Source: Bacilli bacterium
GTDB lineage: Bacteria > Bacillota_I > Bacilli_A > RFN20 > CAG-826
Assembly: GCA_024408235.1 (NCBI GenBank)
Contig: JAKSVF010000013.1
Span: forward strand, 1-45,210
Direction: 5' to 3'
Length of the DNA stretch: 45,210 nt
The position numbers and the translations under genes were made by a program. Of the stretch, positions 1 through 7,614 are shown in pieces; position 1 is the first letter of the stretch, and each line of letters begins with the position of its first letter. The notes below the pieces were generated by a model. It was given only the letters and a program-made list of their open reading frames with translations. It had not been told where the DNA came from and did no database searches.

Positions 1-2
1 CT

Positions 3-311
3 ACAACCCTTCACTACTATGAGCTCTTGGAAGATAGCAAATACATGGTAGCCTATGGACCAAAGACCGCTAAGAAGTTCCTCACCAAGCGTGTAAGAGA
101 CGCTCTTGCAGACATCAAGACAAACAAGACTCTCGTTGATGTCGCAATCTCTGTTAGAAGAGGAAAAACATACATCGCTCTTGGATATGAAGATGACTTG
201 ATGATTCTTCCAATGGATAAGCCATTTAATCCATCTGCAACAATGCAATTAAGAGAAGATACCAAGAAGGTGTTGGCGCTCTTAGATGCAATGAATTCTA
301 GACACGAATAA
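3..311 (+). CDS. C-terminal part of a DUF3137-like protein (partial, cut by left edge)
   Basis: The reading frame is open to the left edge, so only the last 102 residues are present and the true start lies outside the window. The visible part has the order YMVAYGP, a helix with KKFLTKRVRDAL, then VAISVRRGKTYIAL, and a closing helix KKVLALLDAMN. This resembles the end of DUF3137 membrane-anchored proteins, where a beta hairpin with a 'g.iYiAi' strand is followed by a helix ending in LiD.LN. The match is by eye and weak, and the function of DUF3137 is unknown. A TTG at 27 could also be read as a start, but no ribosome binding site supports it. A long-loop terminator follows, so this is the last gene of its transcript. 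Confidence 0.45.
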   Translation, partial: TTLHYYELLEDSKYMVAYGPKTAKKFLTKRVRDALADIKTNKTLVDVAISVRRGKTYIALGYEDDLMILPMDKPFNPSATMQLREDTKKVLALLDAMNSRHE

Positions 312-338
312 GGCGAAGTACTGGCAAGAATTACTAAG

Positions 339-403
339 CCTATTAGGGAAAATATAGATAACTTTTCAACAGTGATCTGAATAAATCCCTAATAGGTTTT
401 TTT
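339..403 (+). terminator. Rho-independent terminator with a long loop
   Basis: The arms CCTATTAGGGA (339-349) and TCCCTAATAGG (386-396) are a perfect 11-bp inverted repeat, followed directly by seven T residues (397-403). The loop of about 36 bases is unusually long for an intrinsic terminator and may fold on itself. It ends the transcript of the partial gene at the left edge. Confidence 0.7.
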
Positions 404-441
404 ATCATGAGAATTAAATTCATTAAATACACATCTTCTGC

Positions 442-469
442 TTGTTTGCCATAAAAACTTTTATATAAT
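442..469 (+). promoter_or_regulatory. Promoter of the AbiE pair
   Basis: A perfect -10 TATAAT (464-469) lies 16 bp downstream of TTGTTT (442-447). The AbiEi start is at 494, with GGTGGTG just upstream as a weak ribosome binding site. No other start signal lies between the upstream terminator and this gene. Confidence 0.5.
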
Positions 470-493
470 AAGAGTAACGGTGGTGAACTAACA

Positions 494-1090
494 ATGATTT
501 ACGACTTCCAAAGCTTAATTATCAAATATAAGAAATACTCCAATATATATCAAAAGATTAACAGCGAATGCAAAAAAGGCGCCTTAATCAAGATAAAAAG
601 GGGTTTATATACCGATGATTTAAGCAATGATAAAGAAGTCATTGCGAATGTATGCTATCACCCATCGTATATTTCTTTTGAATATGCATTAAGTTTCTAT
701 GGTCTGATACCGGAATATGTTTCTGAGTATACATCCGCGGTCTTCGGAAAAAAGAACAATAAGCTATACCGTATGAAAGAATCCACGTTTGAATACAGAA
801 GCGTGCCAGATGAAGTTTTCCCGCTGGGAATCGTGATTATGAAGAATTCTAACGGCATATCATATAAGATGGCTTCGAAAGAAAAAGCGTTATGCGATCT
901 TCTTTATTCCAAATATCCGGTAAGAAGTATACGTGACTTAAAATCATTAATGTTTGAAGATTTGAGGATAGATGAAAATGAGCTTATACAGTTGGATGCA
1001 GATTTCATCATGGAAATCGCACCTTTATATCACTCAAATTCATTGACCACACTAATCAAATATCTAAAAAGGGAATTTCAGCATGAATAA
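494..1090 (+). CDS. abiEi: AbiEi-family antitoxin (type IV toxin-antitoxin / abortive infection)
   Basis: A protein of 198 residues. The N-terminal third (about 1-60) reads as a winged helix with the family's KIKRGLYT strand. The middle segment PSYISFEYALSFYGLIPE is the hallmark of AbiEi proteins: an entry strand followed by 'S.e.AL..hGLipe'. The motif SKEKALCDLLY (about 128-138) matches the family's 'A.peKALlDlly' element. AbiEi antitoxins are known to repress their own operon and to counteract a nucleotidyltransferase toxin. The toxin gene follows with an 8-nt overlap (1083-1090), as expected for this bicistronic system. Both genes are far more AT-rich than the flanking core genes, which suggests acquisition by transfer. 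Family confidence is high; a role in phage defence is inferred from relatives. Confidence 0.85.
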   Translation: MIYDFQSLIIKYKKYSNIYQKINSECKKGALIKIKRGLYTDDLSNDKEVIANVCYHPSYISFEYALSFYGLIPEYVSEYTSAVFGKKNNKLYRMKESTFEYRSVPDEVFPLGIVIMKNSNGISYKMASKEKALCDLLYSKYPVRSIRDLKSLMFEDLRIDENELIQLDADFIMEIAPLYHSNSLTTLIKYLKREFQHE

Positions 1091-1934
1091 TGTTATCGAA
1101 CAATTAATCCAAAACTATGACCCTAAAAATTCAATAGATGTAAAAATTGCAATTAGAGAAATAGCGCAATCTATTGTATTAATTGGGTTGAGTAGAAGTA
1201 ACTTTTTTTCAAAAGCGTCATTTTATGGTGGAACCGCATTAAGAATATTTTACGGGTTAAATAGATACTCTGAAGATTTGGATTTTACATTAAATGCAGC
1301 TGATGACTCTTTTTCTTTAACCCCATACATTGAATCTATCATTAATGTAGCTAAATCATATGGGATAGATTTAAGTATTGAGGTAAAAAAAGTAGAGACC
1401 CCTATAGAAAGCGCGTTCGCAAAACTGAATACTTATCAAACGTTTATTACGCTTAATATTGATGAAAGACTGATTAACAAATTGCATAAGAACGAATTAA
1501 TTAAGGTAAAATTTGAAGTTGATTGCAATCCACCTCTTGGATTCAATGTAGAAAATAAGTGGATCACTGAACCAGAACTCGCTTCTGTAAATGTGTTAGA
1601 TATAGAAAGTCTTTTTGCGGGCAAACTTCACGCAATCCTTTGTAGAAATTATAAAAATACAGTAAAAGGAAGGGATTTTTATGATTTTATATTTTATATA
1701 AATAAAAAAATAAAACCAAATTTACATTACTTAAAAAATAAATTAATCGAGTCCAAAAAAATCGATGAAGATGATGAATTTAATATCGATATTTTAAAAG
1801 AAATGTTAGTTGAAAGATTCAACCAAATTGATTTCAAACAAGTTAGAGATGATGCACAAAGATTTGTAATGAAAAATGAAGATTTAAGTCTCTATTGCAA
1901 AGAGCTATTTATTGATTGTGTAAATAGAATGTAA
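1083..1934 (+). CDS. abiEii: AbiEii/AbiGii-family nucleotidyltransferase toxin
   Basis: A protein of 283 residues with the DNA polymerase beta-type nucleotidyltransferase signature of AbiEii toxins. GG(T)ALR is at about 49-54 and RYSEDLDF at about 61-68, giving the S-x-D-x-D acidic pair that binds the metal. LFAGKLHAILCR and GRDFYDFIFYI (about 178-205) match the later 'K..Al..R...KDryDl.fl' region of the family. Members of this family are known to modify tRNA or bind GTP and to halt growth when not neutralised. The start overlaps the antitoxin end by 8 nt, so the two are translationally coupled with the antitoxin made first. Composition is extreme: bases 1681-1740 hold only 5 G or C in 60. 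No catalytic residue appears missing, so the module is probably functional. Confidence 0.85.
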   Translation: MNNVIEQLIQNYDPKNSIDVKIAIREIAQSIVLIGLSRSNFFSKASFYGGTALRIFYGLNRYSEDLDFTLNAADDSFSLTPYIESIINVAKSYGIDLSIEVKKVETPIESAFAKLNTYQTFITLNIDERLINKLHKNELIKVKFEVDCNPPLGFNVENKWITEPELASVNVLDIESLFAGKLHAILCRNYKNTVKGRDFYDFIFYINKKIKPNLHYLKNKLIESKKIDEDDEFNIDILKEMLVERFNQIDFKQVRDDAQRFVMKNEDLSLYCKELFIDCVNRM

Positions 1935-2088
1935 TTTAAACTTGATGAGTAAAACATCCTCTTTTTCGATTACTTGGGGGATCTAAACAAGTGATTCTTT
2001 TATGGTTAGGTTTTTTATTATTTTCGCAGAATTGATATGGGCAATACTTAATATACAAATTCCTAATAGGATTGATATAAATTGCCAA

Positions 2089-2125
2089 CCTTTTCTTACT
2101 TAAATTTATTTTTTAAGTAAAAAGG
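2089..2125. other. Imperfect hairpin between AbiE and the Ntdp gene
   Basis: The arms CCTTTTCTTACTTAA (2089-2103) and TTAAGTAAAAAGG (2113-2125) form an imperfect inverted repeat around an AT-rich loop. No T-run follows on either strand, so it is not a convincing terminator, although it is the only structure that could end the AbiE transcript. Confidence 0.35.
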
Positions 2126-2150
2126 CTTATTAAGTAGGGGTTAATGAGCA

Positions 2151-2181
2151 TATAATTACCACGAAGGACCGATTTATCGGT
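2151..2181 (+). promoter_or_regulatory. -10 element and leader palindrome of the Ntdp-tsa operon
   Basis: A perfect TATAAT at 2151-2156 precedes the operon; the -35 is not recognisable. The leader that would follow holds the palindrome ACCGAT-tt-ATCGGT (2168-2181). There is no ribosome binding site directly before the ATG at 2199. The nearest AGGA (about 2165-2168) lies on the far side of the palindrome, about 30 nt away. Confidence 0.45.
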
Positions 2182-2198
2182 TTGCTCCCTATTTCACT

Positions 2199-2762
2199 AT
2201 GACTTACACAACTGAACCAAAACGTTTTTCCAAGTGGATTACCGTTCAGGCTTACAAGCATGACGGATTACTCCATAGACAATGGTCTCCAGCATACTTA
2301 GCGCTAGAGACTGAAGATTTTTGGGCTTTAACATCTAAAGCCTCTTTAGTCACCGAGTGTGACGGAAGAAGGTGGATGACAAAAGAGCCCGCTGTCTTCT
2401 TCCTTTTTAAGAAAAGGTGGATGAACATCATCGCTATGATGAAAGATAACGGTGGAATCGTTTATTACGTCAATGTTGCTTCTCCAACGATCATGGACAA
2501 TGGGTTCCTTAAATACATCGATTACGATTTGGATGTAAAACTCTTCCCTGATGGAGCAATTAAAGTTCTTGATGAACAAGAATTTGAGAAACATATCCAG
2601 ACTTATGTCTATTCAAATGAGCTCGTCCGAGTCATTAGAAATAGTTTCAAGAGCATTCAGGCTGATATGATTCAGAAGAAATTCCCATTTAATATTCCGG
2701 ATGTTTTGAACATCTTCCAGAAATTTTTAGACGAGAACCATCCGTTCCAGGTGAGACAATAA
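2199..2762 (+). CDS. Nucleoside tri-/diphosphate phosphatase, Ntdp (DUF402) family
   Basis: The 187 residues show the family landmarks in order: the strand AYKHDGLLHRQW (about 18-29), FFLFKKRWMNIIAMM (about 67-81), YYVNVASP (about 89-96) and the acidic KYIDYDLDVKLFPDG (about 104-118). The last carries the aspartates that bind metal in the characterised Staphylococcus enzyme, which releases phosphate from nucleoside tri- and diphosphates. Length is typical for the family. The stop codon overlaps the tsaE start (TAATG), so it is coupled to the tRNA-modification genes. A direct functional link to t6A formation is not established; a general clean-up role is more likely. Confidence 0.85.
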   Translation: MTYTTEPKRFSKWITVQAYKHDGLLHRQWSPAYLALETEDFWALTSKASLVTECDGRRWMTKEPAVFFLFKKRWMNIIAMMKDNGGIVYYVNVASPTIMDNGFLKYIDYDLDVKLFPDGAIKVLDEQEFEKHIQTYVYSNELVRVIRNSFKSIQADMIQKKFPFNIPDVLNIFQKFLDENHPFQVRQ

Positions 2763-3223
2763 TGGAATACAAGTTAATTACCCATTCAAAAGAAGATACG
2801 AGGGCGTTAGGAGCATTCTTAGCGCCTCTATTTAAGCGCGGTGATGTCGTTCTCCTTAAGGGCGATTTAGGCGCTGGTAAAACAACATTCACTGGAGGAG
2901 TTGCTAAGGCGCTTCATATTGAAGATCATGTCATCTCTCCAACGTTCAACATCATGAAGTGCTATGTAGGCGGAGACATCCCTCTATATCACATCGATGC
3001 ATATAGACTTGAGGGCCAGAACATAGAAATCGGTCTTGATGAATTCATCGAGGGCGATGGGGTTTGTTTCATTGAGTGGCCTCAGTTCATCGAACCTCTC
3101 ATCCCAGACGAAAGATTATCAATCACTCTTTTAAACCGCGGTGAAGACAATAGAGAAATAACCCTAGAATCCGATGATCCTCATTTCGCTGAGATCATCA
3201 CTAAAGTAAAGGAGGCTTTCTAA
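2762..3223 (+). CDS. tsaE: tRNA threonylcarbamoyladenosine biosynthesis ATPase TsaE
   Basis: 153 residues, normal for the family. Walker A GDLGAGKTT is at about 34-42, followed by the TsaE-specific ISPTFNIMKCY (about 59-69) and the YHIDAYRLE region (about 76-84); IEWPQF (about 104-109) is the family's 'iEWp' element. TsaE binds the TsaB-TsaD heterodimer and uses ATP to reset it during t6A37 synthesis on ANN-decoding tRNAs. Start ATG overlaps the preceding stop by one base. The partner genes tsaB and tsaD follow in the same operon, so all of the second-step proteins are together; tsaC/tsaC2 (L-threonylcarbamoyladenylate synthase) is not in the window. Confidence 0.95.
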   Translation: MEYKLITHSKEDTRALGAFLAPLFKRGDVVLLKGDLGAGKTTFTGGVAKALHIEDHVISPTFNIMKCYVGGDIPLYHIDAYRLEGQNIEIGLDEFIEGDGVCFIEWPQFIEPLIPDERLSITLLNRGEDNREITLESDDPHFAEIITKVKEAF

Positions 3224-3224
3224 T

Positions 3225-3815
3225 ATGTATAGCATCCTCATTGACACATCAGACAAATACTTATCAGTTGGATTATCTAAGGATGGAACAATAATCGATT
3301 CCATTTCATATGAATGCTGGCAGAGACAAAGCGAGTTCTTAATCTCTGAATTAGACAACCTCATCAAGAGAAATAACCTCACAAGAAACGACATTGGTGC
3401 AATAGCAGCTTCTAGAGGCCCTGGCTCATATACTGGAGTTAGAATTGCCTTAACGGTTGCAAAGGTCATGGCTTTTGCTCTTAACATTCCTCTTTATCTA
3501 ACCAGTTCGCTTGAAGTCCTAAAAGATTTCAACGCTCCATCAATCTGTGTTGAAAACGCCAGATCAAAGAGGAGTTATGTTGGTGTTTATGACGGCGAAA
3601 CGGTCGTTATGGGAGACACAATCCTCGATAATAAGTATTTACTTGATTACATCGCTAATCATCCTGAATACAAGGTTTGTGGAGAAGTCGCATATCTTGG
3701 AATTGAAGGGTACAAAGCAGATGTGCTTGAATCTCTTAACAACTTGATGAACGAGAGAAACCTCGAAAAAGATGTGCTCGCTTCAAAGCCTGTGTATCTT
3801 AAGGACAATTACTAA
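3225..3815 (+). CDS. tsaB: t6A synthesis partner protein TsaB
   Basis: 196 residues with the actin-like ASKHA fold signature. The N-terminus ILIDTSDKYLSVGL is the first phosphate-loop-like strand pair. ASRGPGSYTGVRIALTVAK (about 66-84) is the characteristic TsaB motif corresponding to GPGSFTGLRIG in relatives. TsaB is catalytically inactive itself; it heterodimerises with TsaD and, with TsaE, forms the t6A machine. The C-terminal half is shorter and more divergent than in Escherichia coli TsaB, as is common in Firmicutes. An AAAGGAGG-type site lies about 10 nt before the ATG, inside the end of tsaE. The rimI start follows the stop after one base. Confidence 0.95.
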   Translation: MYSILIDTSDKYLSVGLSKDGTIIDSISYECWQRQSEFLISELDNLIKRNNLTRNDIGAIAASRGPGSYTGVRIALTVAKVMAFALNIPLYLTSSLEVLKDFNAPSICVENARSKRSYVGVYDGETVVMGDTILDNKYLLDYIANHPEYKVCGEVAYLGIEGYKADVLESLNNLMNERNLEKDVLASKPVYLKDNY

Positions 3816-3816
3816 T

Positions 3817-4269
3817 ATGGCTGATGTCACCATTAGGAAAATGATCGATGACGATCTAGATGTCATCGAGGAATTAGAAAAAGTATCTCTCAAGGCTCCG
3901 TGGAATAAGAAAGTCTTAACTTCTGAACTTCACGAGAATCCTTGCAGTGTAATACTCGTTGCCGAAGTAGAAGGTAAAATTGCTGGATACTTAGACTTCA
4001 TGATAACGTTTGATAGTGCGACTATCTCTCGAATTGCCGTCTTCCCGGAATTTAGAAGACTTGGCATTGCTACCTGCTTGTTAGATGAGATGAATTCCAT
4101 CTGCAAGAATCAGGATGAGCCTGTTGCGTGGATCACGCTTGAGGTGCGTCCAACAAATGTTAACGCAGTTAACCTTTACCTCTCATCAGGCTATGAGAAG
4201 GTAACGATCAAAAAAGCCTATTACGACGATGGAGAAGATGCCATCTACATGATGAGGAGCTTGGTATGA
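3817..4269 (+). CDS. rimI: Ribosomal protein S18 alanine N-acetyltransferase RimI
   Basis: A GNAT-family acetyltransferase of 150 residues. I chose the ATG at 3817, directly after the tsaB stop; a longer reading from 3772 would add 15 residues translated from within tsaB and is not supported. APWNKKVLTSEL (about 34-45) is the typical RimI 'pWs...f..El' segment. ISRIAVFPEFRRLGIATCLLDEM (about 69-91) holds the acetyl-CoA pyrophosphate loop R-R-x-G-x-A. LEVRPTNVNAVNLYLSSGY (about 107-125) is the catalytic C-terminal element. RimI acetylates the N-terminal alanine of S18. It sits between tsaB and tsaD as in most Firmicutes, and its stop overlaps the tsaD start (ATGA). Confidence 0.9.
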   Translation: MADVTIRKMIDDDLDVIEELEKVSLKAPWNKKVLTSELHENPCSVILVAEVEGKIAGYLDFMITFDSATISRIAVFPEFRRLGIATCLLDEMNSICKNQDEPVAWITLEVRPTNVNAVNLYLSSGYEKVTIKKAYYDDGEDAIYMMRSLV

Positions 4270-5279
4270 CAAGAATCTTAGCAATTGAATCAAGCTGCGA
4301 CGAAACAGCTGTAGCCATTACCGAAGACGGTAAGCTTTTATGCAACGTCGTTTCTTCTCAAGTCGATGTGCACGCTAAATATGGCGGTGTTATGCCTGAA
4401 ATCGCATCAAGACTACATGCAGAAAACATTGACGTATGTTTAAAAGAGGCTCTTGAGACATCAAGTCTCAAATTCGAAGATATGGACGCAATCGCCGTTA
4501 CTAGAGGACCTGGTTTAATCGGATGCTTACACGTCGGTTTACAGGCCGCTAAAACAATCGCGATGTTATATAACAAACCACTTATCCCGGTACATCACCT
4601 TGCTGGACATATATACGCAAACGAATATGCGGGCGAATTCAAGTTCCCTATGCTATGCGTTGTTGTCTCAGGTGGTAATACGGAACTTGTTATTATGAGA
4701 GATCATCTTAATTTCGAGATTATCGGTGAGACAAAAGATGACGCAGTTGGAGAATGCTACGACAAGGTTGCTCGCGTTCTTGGGTTCCCATATCCTGGCG
4801 GACTTCCAATTGATAGAGCTTCTAAACTCGGCCAGCACACATATGACTTACCGATGCCTTTGTCACATGAGGATTCATATGATTTCTCATATTCTGGTTT
4901 GAAAACAAGTGTTATTAACCTTGCCAACACATTAAAGATGAAAGGCGAGGAGTTAAGACCAAATGACCTTGCTAAATCCTTCCAAGATGTCGCAATCGGA
5001 ATGATAGTTGAAAAGGCTACAAAAGCCGCCAGGGCATATGATGTTAAACAGGTGATCCTCGCAGGAGGAGTCTCTGCTAACTCATATCTAAGAGAGTGCA
5101 TGAAGAATAGACTTGAGAACACTGGAATTGATTTGATTATTCCGCCTCTCTGGTGCACAACAGATAACGCCGCAATGATCGCTAAAGTTGCGGAAAGATT
5201 ATACAAAGAAGGCGTATTCGCCGATTTGTCATTAGGCGTAGATCCTAACTGGAAAATCGATGAATATAGAAAATTTTAA
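4266..5279 (+). CDS. tsaD: tRNA N6-adenosine threonylcarbamoyltransferase TsaD
   Basis: 337 residues, full length. The N-terminus ILAIESSCDETAVAI (about 4-18) is diagnostic. The metal-binding HLAGH is at about 111-115 and CVVVSGGNTELV follows at about 131-142. VGECYDKVARVLG (about 160-172) and ILAGGVSANSYLRE (about 264-277) complete the ASKHA nucleotide site. TsaD transfers the threonylcarbamoyl group from TC-AMP to A37 of ANN-decoding tRNAs in the cytoplasm, together with TsaB and TsaE encoded just upstream. Start overlaps the rimI stop by 4 nt. No unusual features. Confidence 0.97.
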   Translation: MTRILAIESSCDETAVAITEDGKLLCNVVSSQVDVHAKYGGVMPEIASRLHAENIDVCLKEALETSSLKFEDMDAIAVTRGPGLIGCLHVGLQAAKTIAMLYNKPLIPVHHLAGHIYANEYAGEFKFPMLCVVVSGGNTELVIMRDHLNFEIIGETKDDAVGECYDKVARVLGFPYPGGLPIDRASKLGQHTYDLPMPLSHEDSYDFSYSGLKTSVINLANTLKMKGEELRPNDLAKSFQDVAIGMIVEKATKAARAYDVKQVILAGGVSANSYLRECMKNRLENTGIDLIIPPLWCTTDNAAMIAKVAERLYKEGVFADLSLGVDPNWKIDEYRKF

Positions 5280-5300
5280 TAAATTAAGTTAATTAAGTTC

Positions 5301-5319
5301 GCAAGTAGAGTATACTTGC
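5301..5319 (+). promoter_or_regulatory. Promoter with overlapping inverted repeat upstream of asnS
   Basis: A -10-like TATACT (5311-5316) lies inside the inverted repeat GCAAGTA-gagta-TACTTGC (5301-5319). A dyad centred on a -10 box is a classical place for a repressor. The region between tsaD and asnS is only 67 nt, too short for a T-box leader. The -35 is not clear. Confidence 0.4.
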
Positions 5320-5346
5320 AACACGAAAAGCAAAAGGAGAAAGATT

Positions 5347-6753
5347 ATGGGCAAAATTATTGATGTTCGCACAACCTATGAAGCCTTCGCTAGTGGGGCT
5401 GACCTTTCCGCATTCGGCGAGGTTGAGATTTATGGATGGGCTAGAACTAATAGAAACTCTGGTCAAATTGGATTTATTGAACTCCATGATGGTACCGCAT
5501 TTAAATCCATCCAGGTAGTTTACTCAAATGACTCTGAAAACTATGACGCAATCGCTCATATCACAACAGCAGCTGCTATCAAGGTTACAGGCACTATCGT
5601 CCTCACACCAGAAATGAAGCAGCCTTTCGAGATTCACGCAAAGACAGTTGAGTTATTGGGTGACGTTGCAGAAGACTATCCACTTCAGAAAAAGAGAGCA
5701 TCTCTTGAGTTCTTACGTGAGATCGCATATTTACGTCCTAGAGCAAACACATTCCAGGCGGTATTCCGTGTTAGATCAGTCTTAGCAATGGCTGTTCACA
5801 CCTTCTTCCAGGAAAGAGGATTCGTTTATGTTCACACTCCAGAAATCACTGGTAACGATGCAGAAGGCGCTGGATCAGTATTCACAATTTCTACAGAAGG
5901 AACGCCACATCCGTACACAGATTTCTATGGTACAAAGGCTTCATTAACGGTTTCAGGACAGTTACACGTTGAAGCGTTTGCCTTAGCATTCAAAGATGTC
6001 TACACATTCGGCCCAACATTCCGCGCCGAGAAATCAAACACAAAGAGACATGCATCTGAATTCTGGATGATTGAGCCAGAACTTGCTTTCTGCGACTTAA
6101 ACGGCGATATGGAATGTATTGAGGCGTGCATTAAATTCTGCATCCGCTACGTCCTTGAAAAATGCCCAGATGAGATGGCATTCTTCTCAACGTGGATTGA
6201 TAAAGGACTCATGGACAAGCTCAACGCAGTTCTTAACACACCATTCACAAGAATGGATTATACAGAAGGTATCAAGATCCTCCAGGAAGCCGTCAAAAAC
6301 GGACATAAGTTCGACTACAGCAACATCGAATGGGGCATGGATCTTCAGTCAGAACACGAGAGATATCTCACTGAGGAAGTTGTTAAGGGTCCAACATTCT
6401 TAATCAACTACCCAGAAGCAATCAAAGCGTTCTATATGAAAGAGAATGGACCTGATAAAGTTGGCCCTAACGGCGAAAAGACGGTTGCAGCATGCGACTT
6501 GCTTGTTCCAGGCGAAGGTGAAATCGTCGGTGGTTCTCAAAGAGAAGAAATCTACGAAGTGCTCAAAGCTAAGATGGACAAGCTCGGCAACACAAACGGA
6601 CTTGAATGGTATCTTAACCTCCGCAAATACGGTGGATGCGTCCATTCAGGATTCGGTATCGGATTCGACAGACTTCTCATGTACATCACTGGCATTGATA
6701 ACATCAGAGACACAGAGCCATATCCTCGTACATCAAACGCATTGAAGTATTAA
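5347..6753 (+). CDS. asnS: Asparaginyl-tRNA synthetase
   Basis: 468 residues of a class IIb aminoacyl-tRNA synthetase. The N-terminal OB fold (about 20-105) binds the anticodon: VEIYGWARTNRNSG, then IGFIELHDGT. The catalytic domain has class II motif 2 in FRAEKSNTKRHASEFWMIEPEL (about 226-247) and motif 3 in GFGIGFDRLLMYITG (about 435-449). HASEFWMIEPE and the length distinguish AsnS from AspRS, which would carry a large GAD insertion. It charges tRNA-Asn with asparagine. AAAGGAGAAAG sits just before the ATG. The gene uses many C-ending codons (ctc, atc, aac), as do yebC, rplM and rpsI in this window, consistent with high expression. Confidence 0.95.
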   Translation: MGKIIDVRTTYEAFASGADLSAFGEVEIYGWARTNRNSGQIGFIELHDGTAFKSIQVVYSNDSENYDAIAHITTAAAIKVTGTIVLTPEMKQPFEIHAKTVELLGDVAEDYPLQKKRASLEFLREIAYLRPRANTFQAVFRVRSVLAMAVHTFFQERGFVYVHTPEITGNDAEGAGSVFTISTEGTPHPYTDFYGTKASLTVSGQLHVEAFALAFKDVYTFGPTFRAEKSNTKRHASEFWMIEPELAFCDLNGDMECIEACIKFCIRYVLEKCPDEMAFFSTWIDKGLMDKLNAVLNTPFTRMDYTEGIKILQEAVKNGHKFDYSNIEWGMDLQSEHERYLTEEVVKGPTFLINYPEAIKAFYMKENGPDKVGPNGEKTVAACDLLVPGEGEIVGGSQREEIYEVLKAKMDKLGNTNGLEWYLNLRKYGGCVHSGFGIGFDRLLMYITGIDNIRDTEPYPRTSNALKY

Positions 6754-6754
6754 T

Positions 6755-6904
6755 ATGACAGATACAAGTGCACAGAACGAGATCCTTACACCAGAGCAGA
6801 AGAAGAACCTCGCAAAGAAAAGGGCCTTCTACGCGATTCTTATTATCGATGTGATTCTTGCAATCGTCCTCGCTTGGGCTGTAATAAGTATCTTCGTTAA
6901 TTAA
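6755..6904 (+). CDS. 49-residue single-pass membrane protein after asnS
   Basis: The ATG at 6755 is one base after the asnS stop, and the frame runs 49 codons to TAA at 6902-6904. The N-terminal half is polar (MTDTSAQNEILTPEQ, then KKNLAKKR), followed by one hydrophobic helix of about 22 residues starting at FYAILIIDVIL and ending near the C-terminus. The positive KK/KR block before the helix predicts the N-terminus inside. Function is unknown. Evidence for being real: tight coupling to asnS, a clean stop, and a terminator directly after it that would otherwise sit 150 nt past asnS. Confidence 0.6.
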   Translation: MTDTSAQNEILTPEQKKNLAKKRAFYAILIIDVILAIVLAWAVISIFVN

Positions 6905-6909
6905 AGAAT

Positions 6910-6945
6910 AAAACCGCCATCTATTGCAGTTGGCGGTTTTCTTTA
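6910..6945. terminator. Bidirectional terminator between asnS operon and the membrane-protein operon
   Basis: The arms AAAACCGCCA (6910-6919) and TGGCGGTTTT (6931-6940) form a perfect 10-bp stem with an 11-nt loop, flanked by A and T runs. It can serve the plus-strand asnS transcript and the minus-strand transcript whose last stop is at 6943. Confidence 0.85.
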
Positions 6946-7614
6946 CTGTTTATTCTGTCTTTCCTGTTCTGCGGCTTTCGCGGTCTCGTCGAAGAAGTTA
7001 AATCCCTTTAATGAATTCTTGTATACCTCATCAACAACCCTTCTTAAGTTCGCTGCTCTAGCAAGGAATGCTTGTGATACCACGAATAAGTAGACCGTTG
7101 CGATGATAAATACCGTGACAATGAGATATGATGCCCAGTGTCCTCCGACAAATGTTGGATAATCCTTAACGCTTAGAGCCATTAGTTTGTAGAAGCCTAA
7201 GAAGTCTTTTTCCCAAGTGGCGTCGAATTTGAATAGCAAGTCATTGAAGTTAGCGAAGTGATTTGCTCCAAATCCGCCATTTTTAAGCGTACATAAGGAA
7301 TATATGAGCCAGAACACTAAGATGAATGCTAGGCAAGCCATTGATGGCGTTGCGGCCTTGAAGAACAGTCTTGCGTTCTTTCTTCTGCCGTATTTCATTG
7401 CGGACTTATGATTCTCAATGATTCGGTATTTGACTGCTTCAGCAATGTCTGTCTCAATTCTTTCGCCCATCTTATTAGATAAGTAGCGAACGAGCATTCC
7501 GATGAATCCCGCAAGAAGAAGAATTACAACGAATATGACAAGCAAGACCATCAATAATCTTCTATCGCTCTCTGACATCTCGAGGCTGACAAGTAATGTG
7601 TTATATAAATCCAT
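6943..7614 (-). CDS. Uncharacterised multi-pass membrane protein
   Basis: 223 residues, no family recognised. Hydrophobic segments lie at about 21-43 (LMVLLVIFVVILLLAGFIGML), 91-110 (MACLAFILVFWLIYSL) and 163-185 (ASYLIVTVFIIATVYLFVV). Between the first two lies a charged stretch, ERIETDIAEAVKYR to KYGRRKNAR, predicted in the cytoplasm. The C-terminus is charged and rich in Lys, Glu and Gln. The start overlaps the stop of the upstream minus-strand gene (TAATG), so the two are translationally coupled and probably act together. It is the last gene of a three-gene minus-strand operon of membrane proteins. Confidence 0.7.
   Translation of the reverse strand: MDLYNTLLVSLEMSESDRRLLMVLLVIFVVILLLAGFIGMLVRYLSNKMGERIETDIAEAVKYRIIENHKSAMKYGRRKNARLFFKAATPSMACLAFILVFWLIYSLCTLKNGGFGANHFANFNDLLFKFDATWEKDFLGFYKLMALSVKDYPTFVGGHWASYLIVTVFIIATVYLFVVSQAFLARAANLRRVVDEVYKNSLKGFNFFDETAKAAEQERQNKQ

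Noticed and set aside
2089..2125. Terminator of the AbiE pair
   Set aside because: Hairpin is imperfect and no T-run follows it on either strand, so I list it only as a hairpin.
5280..5346. T-box leader for asnS
   Set aside because: Only 67 nt are available, and no specifier hairpin or T-box core (TGGNACCGCG) is present.
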